From Ichthyophis bannanicus (lineage: Eukaryota; Chordata; Amphibia; Gymnophiona; Ichthyophiidae), in assembly GCA_033557465.1 (NCBI GenBank), contig CM066043.1:74864662-74928661 (forward strand): 64,000 nt of DNA, given 5' to 3'. A program made the translations under genes and the position numbers. Below are positions 52,820 through 63,645 of this stretch, piece after piece (the first letter of the stretch is position 1; each line of letters begins with the position of its first letter). The notes beneath the pieces were generated by a model. The model saw nothing but the letters and a program-made list of their open reading frames with translations, ran no database searches and was not told the origin of the DNA.

Positions 52820-52888
52820 CCCCCCTATGCATCGCGGGCCGTACAAGGGTCTCTCGCGGGCCGCGTGTTTGAGACCCCTGCTCTAGAA

Positions 52889-54840
52889 GGACCAGAGCCC
52901 TCCACCATTCCAGGAAGGTTATGTCACTTTGCTCCCAGGTGGGGGCAAATTACAGCAGAGCATTGAACACTCTCCATCATAAGAGAGGGGTACAAACTTC
53001 ATTTTTCAAGTTTGTCCCCTCTCACAAGAGTGCACCAGTTCAATTCTCCAACCTCCCTCCTCAGCCTGTTGGAGCAGGAGGTTGCCACTCTTCTCGCCCA
53101 GGGGGCAATAGAAGAGGTGCCTTTTCAACAACAGGGCACAGGGTTCTACTCCCCCTATTTTCTTATTCCAAAGAAAACAGGGGGCTTCAGACCCATCTTA
53201 GATCTCAGATTGTTGAACAGATTCCTAGTCAAAGAAAAATTCAAGATGGTTTCTCTAGGAACTCTGCTGCCATACCTTCAGAGTCAGGATTGCTTTGTTC
53301 TCTAGATCTCAAGGATGCGTACACTCATGTTCTCATCCATCCAACTCACAGAAGGTTCCTTCGGTTCCTTTTTCAGGAGAAGCACTATCAATACAGAGTG
53401 CTCCCTTTTGGTCTGGCCTCTGCACCAAGGGTGTTCACGAAATGTATGGCAGTGGTTGCTGCTTTTCTGCGCACCCTGGGAATATTTGTCTTCCCTTACC
53501 TGGACGACTGTCTCATTCGAGCTCCCACTCAATCAGAGGCCAAGACTTCTCTAACCTGCACAATGCGTATGCTAGGTCACATGTACGGTGGATGCCATGT
53601 GGCCTAGCAACTGTAACATCTCTCGAGCAGTTAGTAGGGGTTTCTACTCTGCTTGAGAAGCTAACTGCATCAAGTAAAGGCAACGGGCCTGGGGAAGATA
53701 GGCCCTTGCCCTTGTGGTATCCAGCAACGCCCCTATAAACTCCAGGGACTGAGTAGGGATCAAATTGGATTTTGGGATGTTTACTACCAGCCCAAATACA
53801 GGGCTAGTAGTAAACATCCCAAAATCCAATTTGATCCCTACTCAGTCCCTGGAGTTTATAGGGGCGTTGCTGGATACCACAAGGGCAAGGGGCCTATCTT
53901 CCCCAGGCTTGTTGCCTTCACTTGATGCAGTTAGCTTCTCAAGCAGAGTAGAAACCCCTACTAACTGCTCGAGAGATGTTACAGTTGCTAGGCCACATGG
54001 CATCCACCGTACATGTGGTACCATATGCTCGCCTTCACATGAGAGCAGCTCAGTGGACTTTATCCACCCAATGGTCCCAGGCATTAGGCTGCCTGTCAGA
54101 CAAAATAGCAAACACAAGTCGCCTCATTTTGTCCCTCCAGTGGTGGAAGTCCCCTCAAAACCTGTTGCTGGGGTCCCCCTTTCTACAGCCTCTACCACAA
54201 GCAACTCTTACAACAGATGCTTCTCCAATGGGCTGGGGAGCTCATCTTCAGGACCTCTCCACCCAGGGCATCTGGTCCCCACAGGAGACTTGTCTACATA
54301 TCAGTCTCTTGGAACTCGGAGCAATCTTCCTTGCTCTGCGAGTTTTGCACACCCTGCTCAGCCACAAGACAGTCCTTATCCACACGGACAATCAGGTAGC
54401 CATGTTCTATGTAAACAAGCAGGGAGGAACTGGCTCTCTGTCGCTTTGCAATGAAGCTCTGCGACTGTGAGCCCTCGCCAGAGAGCATCACATTCATCAT
54501 CTGGCAGTTTATCTTCCAGGTGTTCAAAACTCTTGGGCAGACAGACTCAGTCGAGTTCTGCTTCCACACGAGGGGTCCCTACATATGGACCAGGTATCCA
54601 AGATTTTTCAAATTTGGGGAACCCCGGACATAGACCTCTTTGCAAGTCTGTGGAATGACAAACTTCCCCGGTTCTGTTCCAGAACTCGGGCTCAGGCAAG
54701 GGATGCTTTCCTCCTTCATTGGGGTCAAGACTTCCTGTATGCCTTTCCACCCATTCCCCTAATTCCCAAAACCCTATTCAAGCTTCAGAGAGACAGAGGC
54801 GACATGATTCTCATAGCTCCACATTGGCCACCCTCTGCTT
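52889..54840 (+). pseudogene. Pol of element H (RT, RNase H, methylase-like) with internal inverted duplication
   Basis: RT pieces in two frames: IEEVPFQQQGTGFYSPYFLI, KFKMVSLGTLLPYLQSQD, then LDLKDAYTHVLIHP and YLDDCLI (the usual Trp after YLDD is Cys). After CTMRM (about 53570) the frame runs into a reverse-complement copy of downstream sequence (53578-53793). The true continuation (VVNIPKSNLIPTQSLEFIGA) follows. RNase H (LTTDASPMGWGAH, IHTDNQVAMFYVNKQGG) ends at a TGA at 54468-54470. The methylase-like segment DIDLFASLWNDKLPRFC and YAFPPIPLIPK completes it. Confidence 0.8.
53578..54017. repeat. Inverted duplication (hairpin) within RT gene of H
   Basis: Arms 53578-53793 and 53801-54017 are reverse complements with only a handful of differences, separated by 7 bases (AAATACA). 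Landmarks are CGGTGGATGCCATGTGGCC on the left and GGCCACATGGCATCCACCG on the right. The right arm is the normal gene sequence; the left arm is the extra copy. Confidence 0.92.
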
Positions 54841-54899
54841 CTACATCTCTCTCAAGCTCCCTCCCTAGAGTTAGGGTCTGCTCCAGACCTCCTCTCTCA

Positions 54900-56005
54900 A
54901 GAGGACGGAAGGTTATGGCATCCCAATCCCCAGTCTCTGCATCTCAGGGCTTGGTTGCTGAAGGCCTAGATCTCCAGGATCTTCATCTTTGTCAACAAAT
55001 GAAAGATGTTCTTTATGCTTTCAGAAAACCTTCCACTAGATGTTCTTACGCTTTCAAGTGGAAGAGGTTTACCATCTGGTGTTCTGAGAAGGGTCTTACC
55101 CCTGTGCCATACCTCTGGAATCGTTGCTGGAGTATCTCCTTCATCTGTCTAATGCAGGCCTTAAGACAAATTCAGTAAGGGTCCATTTGAGTGCTATTGC
55201 AGCTTCCCTTAAGCCTCTAAATGGACAACCTATTTACTCTCATCCTCTTGTGGCAAGGTTCATGAGAGGCCTCCTTTTAACAAAGACTCCCATTAGACCA
55301 CCCCCGGTGGCATGGGACTTAAATTTGGTTCTTGGTCAGCTTATGAAGCTGCCTTTCAAACCTTTAGCTACCACCTCCTTGAAATACCTTTCTTGGAAGG
55401 TTATATTTCTCATTGCAATTACATCAGCATGCCGCATCAGTGAATTGCAAGCACTAGTAGCTAATCCACCTTATACAAGGTTCCATCATGACAAGGTGGT
55501 CCTTAGGACTAATCCACACTTTATGCCTAAGGTGGTCTCGCCTTTTCACCTCAACCAGAAAGTCTACCTACCTGTCTTTTTTCCAGGACCTCATGCATCA
55601 AGTGCAGAGAGGAATCTTCATACCCTGGACTGTAAAAGAGCTCTGGCTTTTTACTTACAAAGAATACAGCAACATAGAAAGTCTTCTCAACTCTTTGTTG
55701 CCTTTGATCCTTCTCATTTGGGACAACCAGTCTCCAAGAGAACACTTTCTAACTGGATTGCCCAATGTATTTCTTTCGCCTATCAGAGCAAGAATCTTTC
55801 TCTGGAGGGCCATGTCACAGCTCACAATGTGACAGCCATGGCAGCCTCAATGGCTCATCTGAACTCTGTGTCTATCGACGACATCTGTCGAGCAGCCACT
55901 TGGGCCTCGGTTCATACCTTCACAGCCCATTACTGCTTGGACAAGGACTCCCGCCGGGATGCCTTGTTTGGTCAGGCTGTTCTTAAACACCTGTTCCATA
56001 CTTAA
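54900..56005 (+). pseudogene. Tyrosine recombinase of element H, long frame but altered H-x-x-R
   Basis: The N-terminal part (VSASQGLVAEGLDLQDLHL, KPSTRCSYAFKWKRFTIWC) is one frame. A one-base loss near 55100 moves to a 293-codon open frame (55124-56005). This has LIAITSACRISELQAL (arginine I kept before ISEL) and VNPHFMPKVV-type sequence. It also has SIDDICRAATW and TFTAHYCLD with the nucleophilic Tyr. In the box II motif the sequence is TAHNVTAMAAS, so the catalytic Arg of H-x-x-R is Thr. The C-terminal frame is otherwise undamaged to the TAA stop. Confidence 0.83.
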
Positions 56006-56118
56006 TCAACTCCTACCCACCATCCCTCATGGGATGCCAGAGATCCAGGTGGGGAAGTACAGCCCTGTCCCAGGGACACACATCTTATGGGCTCTCTCCC
56101 TGGCATCTAAAGCTAGGG

Positions 56119-56216
56119 AGTCCCCATATGTGAAGACTCATTCCTGCTTGTTCCTGGAGATAGCACAGTTACTTGTAATAGGTGATCTCTGGGAACAGCA
56201 GGAATAAGTCTTCACA
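56119..56216. repeat. Internal complementary region of H
   Basis: AGTCCCCATATGTGAAGACT to about 56160 complements the left ITR. CACAGTTACTTGTAATAGGT onward complements the right end at 56430-56490. Confidence 0.85.
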
Positions 56217-56302
56217 ACCGACCCACCTCCCCTAGGAGTTGTCTCTCTCTCTATCTCTCTTTCCTTTCCCTCTCTCTCCCTCTTTGTCTAAGCTATAAAA
56301 CT

Positions 56303-56490
56303 CAACTGAGGAGAGACAGTTGGGAAAGGCGTAAAGGCAGCACGCAGGCGCTGTGGGATGCTCCCAAAAGCTTTCTGATTGGACGCTAGGGAGCGTTCCC
56401 GCGCAGGCTCTGTCGGTACCGACGTACCCTTATGTGAAGACTTATTCCTGCTGTTCCCAGAGATCATCTGTTACAGGTACGTAACTGTGC
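56303..56490. repeat. Right ITR of element H
   Basis: Inverted copy of the H/G left end (CTCCCAAAAGCTTTCTGATT, GAGCGTTCCCGCGCAGGCTC) with the outward extension found only at right ends. Confidence 0.85.
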
Positions 56491-56649
56491 TTATCCTGCT
56501 TATGCTCAGCAGGCACGTTCAGCAGGTCAGTTTGTCAAGAAGGGTCAGCAACCACCCAAACAGAAGAAAGCAAAGACTGCTAAGCCTCAGCCGTCACAGC
56601 AGTCTCAGCCTCCACAAGGCCTTTGACTTTCAGCTAGAGAACTTAGCCT

Positions 56650-58441
56650 TCCTGGCTCTCAGGGGACCAGAGCCTTCCACCATTCCAGGAAGGTTATGTC
56701 ACTTTGCCCCCAGATGGGGGCAGATAACAGCAGAGCATTATAAAGGAGGGGTACAAGCTTCATTTTTCAAGCATGCCCCCTCATACAGTAGTAAGGCAGT
56801 TCAATTCTCTGACCTCTCTCATCAACCTGTTAGGGCAGGAGGTCGCTATTCTTCTTGCCCAAGGGGCAATAGAAGAAGTACCCTTTCATCAGCAAGTTAC
56901 AGGGTTATACTCCCCTTATTTCCTTATTCCAAAAAAAACAGGGGGATACAGACCTATCTTGGACCTCAGAGAATTGAACAAATTCCTTGTCAAAGAGAAA
57001 TTCAAAATGATTTCTCTCGGTTCTCTGCTGCCATACCTTCAGAGTCAGGATTGGCTTTGTTCTCTAGATCTCAAGGATGCGTACACTCATGTCCTCATCC
57101 ATCCAACCCAAAGAAGGTTCCTTTGGTTCCTTTTTCAAGTAAAGCACTACCAATACAGGGTGCTTCTTTTTGTCCTGGCCTCAGCACCAAGGGTGTTCAC
57201 GAAATGCATGGCTGTCGTAGCAGCATTTCTCAGCACTCTAGGAATATTCGTCTTCCCCTACTTAGACGACTGGCTCATTCGAGCCCCAACAGAGTCAGAG
57301 GCCAGGACTTCTCTATCCTGCACAATGCGTATCCTTCAGTATTTCGGTCTTGTAATAAACATCCCAAAATCCAGTCTAACTCCCACTCAGTCTTTAGAGT
57401 TCATAGGAGCTTTGCTGGACACCAGAAAGGCAAGGGCTTATCTCCCTCAGGCTCGCTGCCTTCGCATGGTGCAGTTGAGGCTTTAGCACTGCTTGAGAAG
57501 CTATCTCACTGCTCGAGAAATGTTACAACTACTAGGCCACATGGCATCTACTGTACATGTGGTTCCCTATGCTTGCCTCCATATGAGGGCAGCCCAGTGG
57601 ACTTTATCCACTCAATGGACGCAGGCATCAGGATGCCTGTCAGACAAAATAGCAAACACAAGTTGCCTTATTTTGTCCCTCCAGTGGTGGAAGTCCACTC
57701 AAAACCTATTGCTGGGGTCCCCTTTTCAACAACCCTTACCCCAAGCAACTCTCAACAGATGCTTCTCCAATGGGTTGGGGAGCTCATCTGCAAGACCTCT
57801 CCACCCAGGGCACCTGATCTCCACAGGAGAGTAATCTACATATCAATCTCTTGGAGCTCAGAGCAATCTTCCTTGCTCTGCGAGTGTTCCACACCCTGCT
57901 CAGCTACAAGACAGTCCTCATTCATACGGACAATCAAGTAGCCATGTTCTGTGTGAACAAGCAGGGGGGAACAGGCTCTCTGTTGCTTTGCAACAAAGCT
58001 TTGCGACTATGGGCCCTCGCCAGAGAGCATCAGATTCATCTTCTGGCAGTGTATCTTCCAGGCATTCAAAACTCTCGGGCAGACAGTCTCAGTCGAGTTC
58101 TGCTTCCACACAAGTGGTCTCTGCATGCAGACCAGGTGGCCAGGATATTTCAACTTTGGGGAACCCCGGACATAGACCTCTTTGCAAGTCCGTGGAATGC
58201 CAAACATCCCCGGTTCTGTTCCAGAATTCCAGCTCAGGAGGCTCAGGCCAGGGATGCTTTCCTCCTTTATTGGGGTCAAGACTTCCTGTATGCCTTTCCA
58301 CCCATTCCTCTAATTCCCAAAGCCCTGTTCAAGCTTCAGAGAGACAGAGGCCATATGATTCTCATAGCTCCACATTGGCCACGGCAAGTGTGGTACCCTC
58401 TGCTTCTACATCTCTCTCTCAAGCTTCCTCCCTGGACTTAG
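56650..58441 (+). pseudogene. Pol of element G/I: RT, RNase H, methylase-like
   Basis: The first frame (56773-57486) covers the whole RT core: AILLAQGAIEEVPFHQ, KTGGYRPILDLRELNKFL, LDLKDAYTHVLIHP, YLDDWLI (catalytic) and PKSSLTPTQSLEFIGALL. A TAG at 57484-57486 interrupts it, and the same frame resumes with REMLQLLGHMASTVHVVPYA. A two-base loss near 57755 shifts to LRAIFLALRVFHTLLSYK, IHTDNQVAMFCVNKQGG, AVYLPGIQNSRADSLSR, DIDLFASPWNAKHPRFC and YAFPPIPLIPKALFK. With two lesions only, this is the least damaged family-1 pol. Confidence 0.82.
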
Positions 58442-58481
58442 GGTCTGCTCCGGATCTCCTATCTCAGGAGGACAGAATGTT

Positions 58482-58721
58482 ATGGCATCCCAATCCCCAG
58501 TCTCTGCGTCTCAGGGCTTGGTTGCTGAAGGCCTAGATCTCCATGATCTTAATCTCCCTCAGCAAGTAAAAGATATTCTTTTTGCTTCCAGGAAAACTTC
58601 CACAAGACGCTCTTATGCTTTCAAGTGGAAAAGGTTTACCATATGGTGTTCGCAAAAGGGTCTTAACCTCCTTGCGATACCTCTGGAATCATTGCTGGAG
58701 TATCTCCATTTATCCAATTCA
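58482..58721 (+). pseudogene. Tyrosine recombinase start of element G/I, truncated
   Basis: SASQGLVAEGLDLHDLNLPQ, KTSTRRSYAFKWKRFTIWC and IPLESLLEYLHLSN are the N-terminal SAM-like core-binding part of the DIRS recombinase. The frame differs from pol, as in D. It breaks off at the joint with J before any catalytic residue. Confidence 0.75.
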
Positions 58722-60130
58722 GTCCCAGGCATGAGTCTGAGGAGTTAGGGCAGGAGCAGCCTTCCAAGCTGCCCCTTAAGGAGTCTTCAACATCCACCGA
58801 CTGGCTTTGGAACTCCAATTCCATCCTCATTGAGGACTTCCCCCTCAACAGTACCGATGTTGGGCCCGAAGTTTTTGGTGCCCTCTTCGACGGCTGCGGA
58901 GCCAACTGGTATGGAAACCAGAATGGCGGCTCTAGAGCGCAGTAGATCTGCCCTAGTGGGCCATAAAGTGGGTGTTCATATCTGGCTCGTCTGGTTCATA
59001 TGCCCCAACGATGGGACTCTCGACATCGAGGGCTTCCCCGGGTGTCGAGCTGGTCCTCGAGTGCCACCGGCCTTGAGAGAGCCCCTGGCCCCGGATGAGG
59101 TCCTGGTCCTGTTTCTCAGGACACCGGTCCTCCCTGGTGAGCACCCATGGCTCAGATTGCCAATTGCCTGTGGCTTGGACTGCTGATCCTTTGGCGGTCA
59201 CAGACCGCTGTGAGCAGTCCTCAACCGTGGTGATTATGTGTCTTCCGACTCGTACTTGGACTTCAAGTCTGAATTGGAAACAGAGGATGAAGAGACCCTG
59301 TCTCTCCTGAATGCCCGACACCATTCTCCACCAGAGGACGTCACATTCCTCTATTTCGTGTGGGACATGGCCAAGGCTCTCACTATTGAGAGGGTCGAGG
59401 AGGAACCATGCACTGAAGAATTGGAAATACTCCATTATGAGACATACCCGAAGGAAACCCTTATGGCCCCGGTGCCCCCAATCCTCTAACACCGCTACCT
59501 CCAGATGTGGGAAATACCAGCGTTAGTACCAATCATTAATAGGTACCCCAAAGCCCTGGGTTCCAAAAGACCCAGCTTCCCCACAACTCCATGGTCACGG
59601 AATCGGTCATGCCCCAACTTTAAAAGCAAAAAAATTAATTTGTCGGTGCCATCCGGAAGGGAGGCCCAAACCCTCGACGCCCTCAGCCGGAAGATCGTTC
59701 AAGGTTCTATGCTAACGTGCTGGTCCAGTCCTACCAGCTCTATATTGGCATGTACCTGAAGGAACTGTCGAAGAGCTTGGTGCATTCTTGGCAGGCCTCA
59801 ATGGGGAACCCCTACAGAGGTTTAAGACCCTGACCTCGATGGTAAAAGAATGCTTGAAGTTTTTGTCCCGAGCAGCCTACAGTGGCTTAGAGTCATCTGC
59901 CAGGGTGGCCATCGCAGACATCGGGGCACGACACCAAGCATGGCTGCAGTCATCTGATCTGGAGCAATGGGTACAGGACAAACTGACTGATGTTCCCTGC
60001 ATAGGAGAGAATCTATTCAGGAAGCCCATGGCAGATAAGGCAGCAGGCTCTCAAAGAAGACTTTGATGCAACCCCAGAAGAAAGCCCCGGGGAAAATGGC
60101 CTTCCCGAAGAAGAAAGGGGTCTTTAGTGG
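58722..60130 (+). pseudogene. Gag relic of element J
   Basis: Frames at 59238-59489 (TEDEETLSLLNARHHSPPED, ELEILHYETYPKETL) and 59788-60066 (LKFLSRAAYSGLESSARVAI, ARHQAWLQSSDLEQWVQDKL, TDVPCIGENLFRKP) align with the C-terminal half of family-1 gag. The Trp codon that is TGA in A and F is intact here. Stops and indels separate the pieces; the zinc-finger region is absent. Confidence 0.72.
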
Positions 60131-60329
60131 TACACCACACTTTCAGGCCTTCCCGGCCCCTTAACAGGGCCAGAAACAAAAAAGACCAGGGACATGATCC
60201 CAGAAAACAAAAGGCCTTGAAGTCCCAGGCTCCGGCCTGGCTTGGGGGGAGCTTTTGACTGCCTGGGCGTGACCTTCCCACCCCCAGGGGATCTCCTTCT
60301 GCCCACAGGGGGGGGCGCCTAGCCCTGTT

Positions 60330-62100
60330 TGCCCTCAGGTGGACAGCCATCACCACTGATACCTGGGTTCTACAAGTGGTCAAGGAGGGCTACCTCCTCC
60401 ACCCACAGCGGGCACCACTCTCATACTTCCCAGGAGAACCCACCAGGCCTCTCCTTCACTAGACCCTGCTCCTAACCGAGCTAGCAGGCCTAATCAATGA
60501 CAAAACAGTGTAGCCAGTACCAATACATCTCTTGAGTCACAGGCTTCTACTCCAGGTATTTTCTCATCCCCAAGAGGACAGAGGGCCTCAGGCCCATCCT
60601 GGACCTGTGAGAGCTCAATATGTTTCTGGTCAGGGAGAAGTTCAAGATGCTGTCCCTTGGGACACTACTGCCATTCGTCCAGCAGGGAGATTGGCGATGC
60701 TCCTTAGACCTAAAGGATGCCTACACTCGCATCCTAATTCATCCCAGCCACAGAAAATATCTCCAGTTCGTGATGGGTGACTGAATTACCAATACAGGGT
60801 ACTGCCCTTCAGTCTGGCCTCATTGCCAAGGGTCTTCACAAAGTGCCTCGTGGTGATTGCAGCCCACCTCTGGCTCCAAGGGGCCTTCGTCTTCCCTTAT
60901 CTGGACAACTGGCTCATAAAAAGGGGGGCACGGTTGCAGAGGCCAATGCGCCACTGGGCACACCATCAACACCCTGCAGCACTTGGGGTACTTCATAAAC
61001 TACCCCAAGTCCCATCTCACTCCAGCCCAGCACCTAAAGTCCATAGGGGCACAACTAGATACCCTCCAGGCAAAAGCCTTCCTCCCTCAGGAGTGGTCAG
61101 AACACCTCAGGAAGTTAGCTGCAGAGGTACATCGACACCGGACACTACCTGCCCAGCTCCTCCTCTGCCTGTTGGGACACATGGCCTCCATAGTCCACAT
61201 GACCCACTATACCCGCCTGCACATAAGGGCAACCTAGTGGTGCCTCCACTCTGTGGACACAAGCCACAGGCAGGCTAAGGGACAGAGTGAAAGTGACCCA
61301 CCTGCTGGCAGACTCCCTCAGATGGCGGCAGATTCCGCATCAACTTCAGGCCGTGATGCCATTCCATGCACCCAACCCCTAGAAGGTCCTCACCATGGAT
61401 GCCTCTCTAATGGGCTGGGGAGTGCATTGCGAGAGCCTCCAGATGCAAGGCTGCTGGTCTGAGAGGGAATCCCGGTTACAAATCAACATGCTAGAGCTTC
61501 GAGCAATATACCTAGCTCTCCGAGCCTTCTGCCACCAGCTCCAGCACCACTCTGTGCTGATCCAGACCGACAATCAGGTCGCTATGTTCTACATGAGCAA
61601 ACAGGGTGAATAGGGTTGTACCCCCTCTGCCAAGAGGTGGTAGCCCTCTGCTCCTATGCTGCATGCAGAGGGATGTTCCTAAGGGCAGTGTACCTCCTGG
61701 GCCAGGACAAAGCCCTGGTGGACAAGTTGATCAGGGTCCTCCAACCACACAGGTGGTGCCTGGATCCAGTAGTAGCCTCATGGCTGTTTCATCTCTGAGG
61801 CATCCCCTCGATGGACCTGTTCACTAGTCCGGACAACATGCAGTTGCCCCAATTCTGCTCCTGCCAACCGCACCCGTCCCGTGTGGCAACGGGTGCATTC
61901 CTCATCCTGCGGACAGAAGGCCACACCTGTACGCCTTCCCACTGGTAGCCGAGACACTATTCAAGGTCCAGCACGACAGAGCATCGCTAATGCTGATAGC
62001 CCCTCGGTGGCCCAGGCAGCCCTGGTTCCCACTGCTTCTCTCCCTATCAGCAACAACGCCAATTCCCCTGTGTCGAGACCCAGGGCTACTCTCACAGGAG
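60330..62100 (+). pseudogene. Pol relic of element J (RT, RNase H)
   Basis: Fragments include TEGLRPILDL, LVREKFKMLSLGTLLPFVQ, LDLKDAYTRILIHPSHRKYL, PRVFTKCLVVIAAHL and FVFPYLDNWLI, so the second catalytic Asp of YLDD is Asn. RNase H pieces are MDASLMGWGVHCESL, NMLELRAIYLALRAF and IQTDNQVAMFYMSKQGE, followed by a stop. The methylase-like equivalent near 61810-62030 is barely recognisable. Many frame breaks. Confidence 0.72.
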
Positions 62101-62109
62101 CAGGGCTCT

Positions 62110-63137
62110 GTCACTGATGGCTTGGCTGCTGGAAGGGTAGTGTTAGCCCCCTTCAACTTCCCACAGGATGTGGAAGAGATGCTTTTGGCCTCTTGTAAGG
62201 CCTCCACAGAGAGGCCAAGTAAGGCTGATTCTTGGTGTGGTGCGCTGAAAGGCGAACAAACCCGTTCTCCTGCTTTGTACAAATGGTGCTCCAGGACCTG
62301 TTTCATCTCTCACAGGTGGGACTGCAGTCCATTTCGGTCAGAGTACACCTGAATGCCATCGCAGCGCATCACCATCCTATTGAGGGAAAATGCCTCTCGG
62401 CTCAGCCCCTTGTATTTTGATTCCTGCGGAGCCTCATGTTATCCAAACCCCCCCCACACACCAGTCTCCAGTGGCAGAATGGGATCTCAATGTGTTGCTC
62501 TCTTAGCTAACTAAGCCTCCATTTGAGTGTCTGGCCTACCTGCTACTTCCGGCATCTATCCTGGAAGGTCGCCTTCCTGGTAGCACTCAAATCAGCATGC
62601 AGAGTCAGCAAGGTCCAGGCTCTAATGGTGGAACTACCCTACATGAGATTCTACAAAAACAGGGTGGTGCTCTGTACACACCCCAAGTTTCTGCCGAAGG
62701 TGCTATCCCCATTCCATCTCAACTAGGAGGTGGTACTCCCCACCTTTTTTCCGAGGCCTCACGCAGGTAGGGCAGAGACCGTTCTCCATAATCTGGATTG
62801 TAAGAGAGCTCTGTCCTTTTATGTGCAACGGACTCGGGGCCACTGCAAAGCACCTCAGCTTTTCATATCCTATGACTCCATCCACCACTTGGGTGGCAGA
62901 CTGCATTACCCTTGCCTATGAGCAGGCAGGGACCTCACTGGACCAGAGGGTCACAGAGCACTGTGTCAGGGCCATAGCTACTTCTGTGGCAAATCTGTCT
63001 CTGTGACAGAAATCTGCCGGGCCGCCACCTGGTCTAAAGTCCATGCCTTCACAGCTCACTACTGGCGGGATAGGGAGTCCCAGTGGGACAGCGCCTTTGG
63101 CCAGGCCGTATTCTGTAATCTCTTCGGGTGTAGTCAA
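62110..63137 (+). pseudogene. Tyrosine recombinase relic of element J
   Basis: Recognisable blocks are LSWKVAFLVALKSACRVSKV (arginine I kept, but Glu of SEL is Lys), LPYMRFYKNRVVLCTHPKFL, a TAG after SPFHLN, and VVLPTFFPRPHAGRAETVLH. Then come LDQRVTEHCVRAIATSVANL (H-x-x-R as HCVR) and EICRAATWSKVHAFTAHYWR with the Tyr. At least three frame breaks. Confidence 0.75.
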
Positions 63138-63296
63138 TTCCTGCCCTCTGACCCTTCTGACAGGAGTGCTGGTTCCCGGCTGGACACCTGGGTCTTGTGA
63201 GAGTCTCTCTATAGACATTCAGCTGATGATGATCACAGCTCACCCTTACAGGTCACCTTGGCATTTTTACAGGTTCTCGTTAGCCTGTAGCTGGGG

Positions 63297-63393
63297 AGTC
63301 CCATATGTGAGAACTGACTTCCTGCTTGTTCCCAGAGAAAGTGTAGTTACCTATAACAGGTATTCTCCATGGACAGCAGGAATCAGTCCTCAT
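63297..63393. repeat. Internal complementary region of J
   Basis: AGTCCCATATGTGAGAACTG to about 63340, then GTTACCTATAACAGGTATTC onward, which is the complement of the right end at 63590-63645. Confidence 0.75.
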
Positions 63394-63645
63394 AACCCTC
63401 CCTCCTCCCCTTGGCGTTGCTTCTTTACCGTATTTTAATTTTTGTCATCTTAGCTATTTCATTAGACTGAGGCACGATGGTACGCTTGGGCGGGAAGTAG
63501 ACCACACATGCGTGGTGCATCTCCCAAAGGCTTTCTTTGAAAGCTGGGGAGATGCTTTTGTGTGGGTTCCATTGGTGCCGACATCACCCATATGAGAGGA
63601 CTGATTCCTGCTGTCCCTGGAGAACACCTATTGTAAGTGAGTAGC

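Larger units (their letters stand above)
49873..52880 (-). mobile_element. Non-autonomous hAT transposon in element H
   Basis: Terminal inverted repeats CAGGGGTCTCAAAC and GTTTGAGACCCCTG are flanked by the 8-bp duplication CTCTAGAA (49865-49872, 52881-52888). The interior corresponds, inverted, to the hAT in D: the segment around 49990-50290 and 51360-51650, a C-rich minisatellite and a ~400-bp palindrome. No transposase frame exists. The Tigger-like MITE at 50303-51171 is inserted in it. Confidence 0.9.
47589..56490 (+). mobile_element. DIRS-type retrotransposon H (family 1), inserted in gag of G
   Basis: Left ITR (CTCCAGGAACAAACAGGAAT), gag, a hAT insertion, pol with an inverted duplication, YR, ICR (56119-56216) and right ITR (56303-56490, ending CAGGTACGTAACTGTGC). 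Without the hAT it is about 5.9 kb, the most complete family-1 copy here. The flanking G and I sequences join in the Lys-rich stretch of gag with no clear target duplication. Confidence 0.88.
56491..58721 (+). mobile_element. DIRS element G, right part ('I'), truncated by J
   Basis: It resumes in gag at YPAYAQQARSAGQFVKKG and runs through pol into the first part of YR. It stops at about 58721 in the middle of YR, where unrelated family-2 gag sequence begins. The right end of G is therefore missing. Confidence 0.8.
58722..63645 (+). mobile_element. DIRS-type retrotransposon J (family 2), 5' truncated and decayed
   Basis: Starts inside gag, continues through pol and YR relics to an ICR (63297-63393) and right ITR (about 63470-63645). 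YR sequence resembles element 0 (MRFYKNRVVLCTHPKFLPKV, FFPRPHAGRAE). No left end is present. It is the most mutated of the long copies. Confidence 0.8.

Noticed and set aside
52274..52846. 190-codon Ala-rich minus-strand frame
   Set aside because: Lies across the palindrome and C-rich repeat; overlapping frames occur on both strands because of the inverted repeat.
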